10,142 nucleotides of DNA from an uncultured Clostridia bacterium (lineage in GTDB: Bacteria > Bacillota > Clostridia > TANB77 > CAG-508): contig CAKPHJ010000033.1 in NCBI GenBank assembly GCA_934157205.1, forward strand, positions 1 through 10,142, written 5' to 3'. The translations under genes and the position numbers were made by a program. Below, piece after piece: positions 5,719 to 10,142 of the stretch. The notes under the pieces were generated by a model that made no database searches, was not told the origin of the DNA, and saw nothing but the letters and a program-made list of their open reading frames with translations. Numbering within the stretch: the first letter of the stretch is position 1; each line of letters starts with the position of its first letter.

Positions 5719-6993
5719 CTAAAATTTCAAACAATTTGAATATGAATTTAAGCTATTTTTTAAGAAGTATGCAAAATAATCAATCCAGGTTTTTTTAAAA
5801 ACACTAACATTACTTATTATATCAATATTTTCTATTGTTTCATTTCCACAAATTACTTTTATATATCCAATCGGAGTACTATTTTTATAAATAGGTACAG
5901 AAATTTTATCATTAATATATGAAATTGTTTTAATATTATTTTTTTCTGTTTTATTTATAGTTATTATAGTATTTTCTAAATTTAAAATATTAAAAGTTAT
6001 ATATTCAGGATTTCCTTTATAAATATAAATATTATTGTATTTTTGTTTACAATTTAATAATTCTTGCTCGATTAAAGGTTTTATATCCATATGTTCAAAA
6101 TTTTTAAAAGTATATTCAATTAATTTAATACTATCTTGAGTTCTAAATTTTTTTGTATCTGCTCCAAGTACTACACAAATAATATCCATATCATTTCTTT
6201 TACAACTACTAACTAAACATCTATTAGCACCATTGGTAAATCCGGTTTTTACACCATATACACCATCTAAATTTCCCAATAATTCATTAGTATTGTTTAA
6301 AGATTTTGGAGATCCATTTATTGTAACTGTGTATTTTTTAGTTTTAACAATTTTAGCAAATGTAGAATTATTTAATGCATAATCTGTTAGTAAAGCAAGT
6401 TCATATGCAGTTGTGTAATGATTATCAGAATCTAAACCATGAGGTGATTCAAATTTAGTATTGCCAAGTCCTAATGCAATTGCTTTTTGGTTCATTAAAT
6501 CTGCAAACTCAGGAACTCCACCAGCTACATATTCTGCAAGTGCAACGGCGGCATCATTTCCAGAACAAAGAAGTAACCCATAAAGCAAATCATATATAGT
6601 AATTTTATCATTGGTTTTTAAACCTAACCTTGAACCTCCTGTCATTGCGGCTTTTTTTGATATTTCAGTGGTTTTATCTAAGTTCCCATTTTCAATAACA
6701 ATTATAGCAGTCATAATTTTTGTTGTAGAAGCCATTTTAACTTGATTATTTTCGTTTTTTCCATATAAAATTTGTTTTGTTAATCTGTCAATAACAACAC
6801 ATGAACGTGAGTTAGTTGTGGGAATTTTTTCAGAAATTTCAGTTGAAGATGTCTCTAATGAATTTACTATGTTAGAATTTATATTTGTAGTATCATTTTC
6901 TAAATCATCACTTTGAACAAAATAAAAATTAAATGAAATAAGTTCAAATAGCAAAAAAATTATTAGTAAAAATTTTTTTATTTTCTTAATCAT
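5719..6993 (-). CDS. D-alanyl-D-alanine carboxypeptidase (PBP5/DacA-like, peptidase S11)
   Basis: A low-molecular-weight penicillin-binding protein that removes the terminal D-Ala from peptidoglycan pentapeptides outside the membrane, limiting cross-linking. The three active-site motifs are present in order: S-T-T-K (residues 89-92, nucleophile Ser89), S-G-N (144-146) and K-T-G (249-251). The N terminus is a signal peptide with a KKIKK cluster and a hydrophobic core to about residue 25. A Ser/Thr/Asn-rich linker of about 35 residues follows before the catalytic domain. A beta-rich C-terminal domain starts near 290 and ends in an amphipathic TWIDYFAYFL segment (about 402-415), the expected membrane anchor. 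I chose the ATG at 6993 because AGGTGAT (7004-6998) sits just upstream; the GTG at 7002 overlaps that site. The length of 424 fits the family. Both dacA and dacF are plausible names, so I give no symbol. It diverges from the adhesin gene, and I found no convincing promoter for it. Confidence 0.93.
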   Translation of the reverse strand: MIKKIKKFLLIIFLLFELISFNFYFVQSDDLENDTTNINSNIVNSLETSSTEISEKIPTTNSRSCVVIDRLTKQILYGKNENNQVKMASTTKIMTAIIVIENGNLDKTTEISKKAAMTGGSRLGLKTNDKITIYDLLYGLLLCSGNDAAVALAEYVAGGVPEFADLMNQKAIALGLGNTKFESPHGLDSDNHYTTAYELALLTDYALNNSTFAKIVKTKKYTVTINGSPKSLNNTNELLGNLDGVYGVKTGFTNGANRCLVSSCKRNDMDIICVVLGADTKKFRTQDSIKLIEYTFKNFEHMDIKPLIEQELLNCKQKYNNIYIYKGNPEYITFNILNLENTIITINKTEKNNIKTISYINDKISVPIYKNSTPIGYIKVICGNETIENIDIISNVSVFKKTWIDYFAYFLKNSLNSYSNCLKF

Positions 6994-7102
6994 TAATATC
7001 ACCTATAAAAATATATGCTAAAATAAAAAGTAAATTCATTTTTAAACTTAAAAAATAAAAATCATTTGTACCAACAAAAAAACAATTAATTCACATAAAA
7101 TA

Positions 7103-7131
7103 TTGATTTTGAAACAAAAATGTAATATAAT
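7103..7131 (+). promoter_or_regulatory. Distal candidate promoter of the adhesin gene
   Basis: TTGATT (7103-7108) and a consensus TATAAT (7126-7131) are 17 bases apart. Transcription from here would give a leader of about 160 bases that includes the small hairpin at 7169-7186 and runs through a second, proximal promoter. Confidence 0.6.
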
Positions 7132-7168
7132 TGTAATGTAGGTAAAAAAAAATTACTAAAGTCCCCAA

Positions 7169-7186
7169 ATGCTATTTCCCTAGCAT
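7169..7186 (+). other. Small hairpin in a G/C-containing island of the adhesin leader
   Basis: ATGCTA (7169-7174) pairs with TAGCAT (7181-7186) around TTTCCC, and CTAA (7156-7159) can pair with TTAG (7188-7191) outside it. With GTCCCC at 7161-7166 this is the only G/C-containing patch in an otherwise A/T-rich ~300 bp region. It lies between the two candidate promoters, so it could be a leader RNA element or a protein-binding site. No known riboswitch was recognised. Confidence 0.4.
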
Positions 7187-7233
7187 ATTAGAGCAAAATA
7201 AAAATAATTATAAAATATACAAAAAAAACACTA

Positions 7234-7261
7234 TTGACTTAATAAGAAAAAATAGTAAAAT
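7234..7261 (+). promoter_or_regulatory. Proximal candidate promoter of the adhesin gene
   Basis: TTGACT (7234-7239) and TAAAAT (7256-7261) are 16 bases apart, giving a short leader of about 30 bases before the start codon at 7300. Confidence 0.6.
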
Positions 7262-7299
7262 ATATATAGGGACAATATAAAGTAAAAGGAGAGAAAAAA

Positions 7300-10142
7300 A
7301 TGAAATTAAAGAAAATGTTAGCAAGTATTGCATTGTTAGTAGTATTTTGCATATCTATTATCATTCAAAATACGGTATATGCAGCAACAGAAGTTACAGC
7401 AAGAAAATTTAAAATTATACCATTAATGAGCGAAAATCCTGCATTTGGATACGCCATAGGAGATCCAAACACAAATGGATCAGATGCCTCTACAAAAACG
7501 GCAGCAACAATATGGAATATTGTTGAAGAAATAAACGGTCAAAGTCAGTATAAAAACGATGAAGATATCTTTTGTTTAAGAGAAGGAGTTGGATTTAGAA
7601 AGCTTGGAGACAGTGCAGAATATAACTTTACTTATGACATGAAAAGTGAAAAAGCAAACATACTTGCAGATATATATAATTGGAGCAAAACAATAGATGG
7701 AGTTAATCAATATAGTGCAATTTTAGCAATTTTAGATTCATTTTATATAAATGGTCAATCATCTGAAGAATATAAAAATGAATTAATAAAAAAAGCTAAT
7801 ATAGTAATTGGACAGGGCGGATTTGAAGAAGAAGCAAAAATCACAGATGATGATATTAAAGCAGTACAACAAGCAGCATTATGGTATTTCACAAATTATG
7901 GTGAAAATCCAACATTATATGACAAAACAGGAGAAAATACAACAGGTTGGTTAAATTACACTGAAGATGGAAATACATATACAAGTTTATCAGGATACAA
8001 TCCAACAAATGTAGATCCAAATAGTAGTTATGGTGTTCAAAGACAACAACAAGCTGAATTATTATATAAATATTTAATAAAAAATGCAAAAGAAAATGCA
8101 AGCAAATATGATAATCTTACTACAACACAAATAACAGCACCTGCAGTAGTAGATAAAACAAGACAATTATCATATGAAGAAAATGGAGAAAATTATATAG
8201 TAGGACCTTTTAAAATTACAGAACAAGAAAATAACAGTATAGACTACTCTATAGACTTTAATTTAAAAAATGGAAATACAGAAATAACAAATTATACATT
8301 ATTAAATGAAAACAAAGAAAATGCAAATACATCTGATGTTAAAAATTTAGTTGGTACAGATTTTTATATTTCAGTACCTAAAAATAGTATGACAGTTTCA
8401 GATTTTAAAGTATCAATTAACATTAAATATAGTAAAACAACTTTAAAATTATGGACAAATTCAACAGATAAAGTAAATCAACAACCATTAGTTATTCCAG
8501 AAAAAGAAGAAATAACAATTCCAACAGAATTAACATTAAAAGAAATACCAAAGGCATTTGACTTAAGCTTAAGAAAATATATTACAAAAATTAATGGAGT
8601 AGAATTAACAGGAAGTAATTCAAGAGTACCAAATATAGATGAACAAACATTAGAAACTGGAGAAACAGCAACTTATAAACACAGAAAAGATCCAGTAACA
8701 ATTGTAACAGGTGATAAAGTTACATACAAATTAACAGTATATAATGAAGGCGAAAAAGAAGGTAGAGCAACAAAAATCATAGATCAACTACCAACTGGAT
8801 TAAAATTTAGTAAAGTTGTAAGTGGTAACTTTGAACTAGATATAGAAAAAGGTTACAATGAAGAAACTAATACAGTATATTTAGCTAGAAAATCAAATAA
8901 TACAGAAAATTTATCAGCATATACAAAAGGAAACTTAGATTCTGAAACAATAGAAATAGAATGTGAAGTTACAGCAGAGCCAGATTCTAAAAACAATAAA
9001 ATATTAACAAATGTTGCATGGATATCTGAAGAATATGATGCAAAAGACCAAACAATAATTACAAATCAAAATGGAGCAGATAGAGACTCAGAACCATCAA
9101 CAACACCAAATGTTAATAAAGATAACATGAATAATTATACTGGAAACGAAAACAAAGAAGATTTATCAGATTCAAATTACTATTATAAAGGACAACAAGA
9201 TGACGATGATTTCGAAAAATTAGTTTTAATGCCAGAAGCATTTGACTTGAAATTAATAAAAAGAATTACAGCTGTAAATAATCAAGCTGTACCAGAAAGA
9301 ATTGAAAGTGTAGATGTAAGCAAACTAAATACATTAGATGAAAATGGAAATATGATAACAACAGGAGAATATAATTTAAATAAAGAACCTGTTAGTGTAA
9401 AACAAGGAGATATTGTAACATATACATTTAGAATTTACAATGAAGGAACATTAGATGGATATGCAAGCGAAATAACAGAAGACATTCCAGAAGGACTACA
9501 ATTTATATGGTCTGAAAAAGAAGGTGACGAATTAAAAGCTGATACAACATTAACAGATGCAGAAAAAGAAGCAATAGAATTTAACCAAAAATATTTATGG
9601 GGTAATTTTATTTATGATGATGCAAAAGAAAATATTATAAAAGTTTCATCAGATTATCTATCTAAAGAAAACGAAACAACAGTTAATGGAAATTTAATAA
9701 AAGCATTTGGTAAAAATGACGGAACAAAAACTGAAAAAGATATTTCATATAAAGAAATATCAATAAAATTAAAAGTTATATCAACAGATACAACAGGAGC
9801 TTCAATAAGAAATGAAGCATGTATTTCAAAAGATACAGACAAAAATGGAAATGAAGTAGATGACAGAGACTCAAGTACTGATGAGTGGAAAGAACATCCA
9901 AACCATGAAGATGATGAAGATCATGATTATGTAGCATTAAAATCATTTGATTTATCATTAAGAAAATTCATAGTAGCAGTAAGCAAAGATGATACATTAG
10001 ATGAAAAAGACTACATAAAAAATGTAGATGGATCATATAAAAGAGCACCAATAGTAGATACAAGTAAATTAAATACAACAGATGAAAATGGAAAATTAAT
10101 AACAACAGCAGAATATAAACACACAAAAGAACCAATACTAGT
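7300..10142 (+). CDS. Thioester-domain (TED/TQXA) surface adhesin with FDL repeats, 3' end cut by the window
   Basis: The frame is open from ATG 7300 (AAGGAGAG at 7286-7293) to the window end, giving 947 residues with no stop. Residues 1-28 are a signal peptide ending VYA. Residues 30-265 resemble the Cys-Gln thioester adhesion domain of Gram-positive surface proteins: Cys92 in FCLREG and Gln191 in QQAALW, which matches the T-Q-x-A-I-W motif. These two side chains are the expected thioester pair that captures host amines. A beta-rich spacer with VGPFKI follows (about 279-410). Three repeats open at Phe420, Phe648 and Phe883 with FDL-[SK]-L-x-K. Each complete one holds a DUF11-like core: YNEG, then D-x(0,1)-[IL]-P-x-GL-x-F, then an N-x-A near its end. 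Acidic Asp-rich linkers precede repeats 2 and 3. A wall-sorting or membrane anchor is expected beyond the edge but is not visible. The protein is inferred to be extracellular and stalk-like; its ligand is unknown. Confidence 0.9.
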   Translation, partial: MKLKKMLASIALLVVFCISIIIQNTVYAATEVTARKFKIIPLMSENPAFGYAIGDPNTNGSDASTKTAATIWNIVEEINGQSQYKNDEDIFCLREGVGFRKLGDSAEYNFTYDMKSEKANILADIYNWSKTIDGVNQYSAILAILDSFYINGQSSEEYKNELIKKANIVIGQGGFEEEAKITDDDIKAVQQAALWYFTNYGENPTLYDKTGENTTGWLNYTEDGNTYTSLSGYNPTNVDPNSSYGVQRQQQAELLYKYLIKNAKENASKYDNLTTTQITAPAVVDKTRQLSYEENGENYIVGPFKITEQENNSIDYSIDFNLKNGNTEITNYTLLNENKENANTSDVKNLVGTDFYISVPKNSMTVSDFKVSINIKYSKTTLKLWTNSTDKVNQQPLVIPEKEEITIPTELTLKEIPKAFDLSLRKYITKINGVELTGSNSRVPNIDEQTLETGETATYKHRKDPVTIVTGDKVTYKLTVYNEGEKEGRATKIIDQLPTGLKFSKVVSGNFELDIEKGYNEETNTVYLARKSNNTENLSAYTKGNLDSETIEIECEVTAEPDSKNNKILTNVAWISEEYDAKDQTIITNQNGADRDSEPSTTPNVNKDNMNNYTGNENKEDLSDSNYYYKGQQDDDDFEKLVLMPEAFDLKLIKRITAVNNQAVPERIESVDVSKLNTLDENGNMITTGEYNLNKEPVSVKQGDIVTYTFRIYNEGTLDGYASEITEDIPEGLQFIWSEKEGDELKADTTLTDAEKEAIEFNQKYLWGNFIYDDAKENIIKVSSDYLSKENETTVNGNLIKAFGKNDGTKTEKDISYKEISIKLKVISTDTTGASIRNEACISKDTDKNGNEVDDRDSSTDEWKEHPNHEDDEDHDYVALKSFDLSLRKFIVAVSKDDTLDEKDYIKNVDGSYKRAPIVDTSKLNTTDENGKLITTAEYKHTKEPIL
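8557..9240 (+). repeat. Adhesin repeat 1 (residues 420-647)
   Basis: Opens FDLSLRKYI, with Lys426, the core D-Q-L-P-T-G-L (Asp495) and the closing LTNVAW (Asn571). An NGADRDSEPS segment (591-600) and an acidic DDDD linker (about 634-637) lead into the next repeat. It lacks the KLNTxDENG insertion that repeats 2 and 3 share. Confidence 0.8.
9241..9945 (+). repeat. Adhesin repeat 2 (residues 648-882)
   Basis: Opens FDLKLIKRI, with Lys654, the KLNTLDENG stretch (675-683), the core E-D-I-P-E-G-L (Asp728) and RNEACIS near the end (Asn838). It closes with DTDKNGNEVDDRDSS (845-859) and a His/Asp-rich linker (866-877). Confidence 0.8.
9946..10142 (+). repeat. Adhesin repeat 3, incomplete (residues 883 onward)
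   Basis: Opens FDLSLRKFI, with Lys889, and repeats KLNTTDENGKLITTAEY at 923-939, nearly the same as repeat 2 at 675-691. The window ends before the DUF11-like core. Confidence 0.8.

Noticed and set aside
6994..7002. GTG start for the carboxypeptidase
   Set aside because: It overlaps the AGGTGAT Shine-Dalgarno that serves the ATG at 6993, so it adds three residues without ribosome-binding support.
7067..7075. TGTACCAAC shared with the left-end repeat
   Set aside because: A single nine-base match without flanking similarity is most likely chance.
7138..7299. c-di-GMP or other known riboswitch in the adhesin leader
   Set aside because: The conserved core sequences of the c-di-GMP class I riboswitch are absent, and I could match no other class by eye.
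7889..8101. Reverse-strand open frames inside the adhesin gene (also near 9654-9958)
   Set aside because: They are shadows of A-rich adhesin codons, giving Leu/His/Phe-rich nonsense; the plus-strand frame has clear domain motifs.

Overview
The window looks like chromosome of an A+T-rich, Gram-positive Firmicute of the class Clostridia, probably an uncultured gut lineage. The evidence is AGA-dominated arginine codons, clostridial-type EF-G and EF-Tu, A/G-rich Shine-Dalgarno sites, TAA stops in most genes, TGG for tryptophan with no sign of TGA recoding, and genes for a peptidoglycan carboxypeptidase and a Gram-positive thioester adhesin. No phage, transposase or CRISPR signature is visible. 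The genus call is inference only.

Layout. Bases 1-297 hold no gene. They carry two near-identical copies of a ~99 bp sequence repeated with a 122 bp period, then the fusA leader. fusA (EF-G, 298-2379) and tuf (EF-Tu, 2511-3713) form a translation-elongation pair; tuf has its own promoter and is followed by a good intrinsic terminator that overlaps a second long inverted repeat. A 63-codon gene (3860-4051) encodes an unrecognised helical hairpin with perfect heptads. plsX (4236-5249) and acpP (5390-5632) form a phospholipid/fatty-acid pair, each with its own candidate promoter. PlsX uses acyl-ACP, and acpP encodes that carrier. A D-Ala-D-Ala carboxypeptidase gene (5719-6993, minus strand) converges on acpP across two hairpins. 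It diverges, across a ~300 bp promoter region, from a large surface-protein gene that starts at 7300 and runs off the right edge.

The left two thirds is housekeeping: translation elongation, membrane lipid precursor supply and cell-wall trimming. The right third is accessory cell-surface biology. The visible 947 residues of the last gene comprise a signal peptide, a Cys-Gln thioester (TED/TQXA) adhesion domain, a beta-rich spacer and at least three ~230-residue DUF11-like repeats opening with FDL-[SK]-L-x-K.

I see no clearly undescribed multi-gene system. The items most worth a second look are the 122 bp tandem repeat upstream of fusA, the small coiled-coil hairpin gene, the two-promoter leader of the adhesin gene, and the possible covalent cross-links and metal loops of the adhesin repeats.
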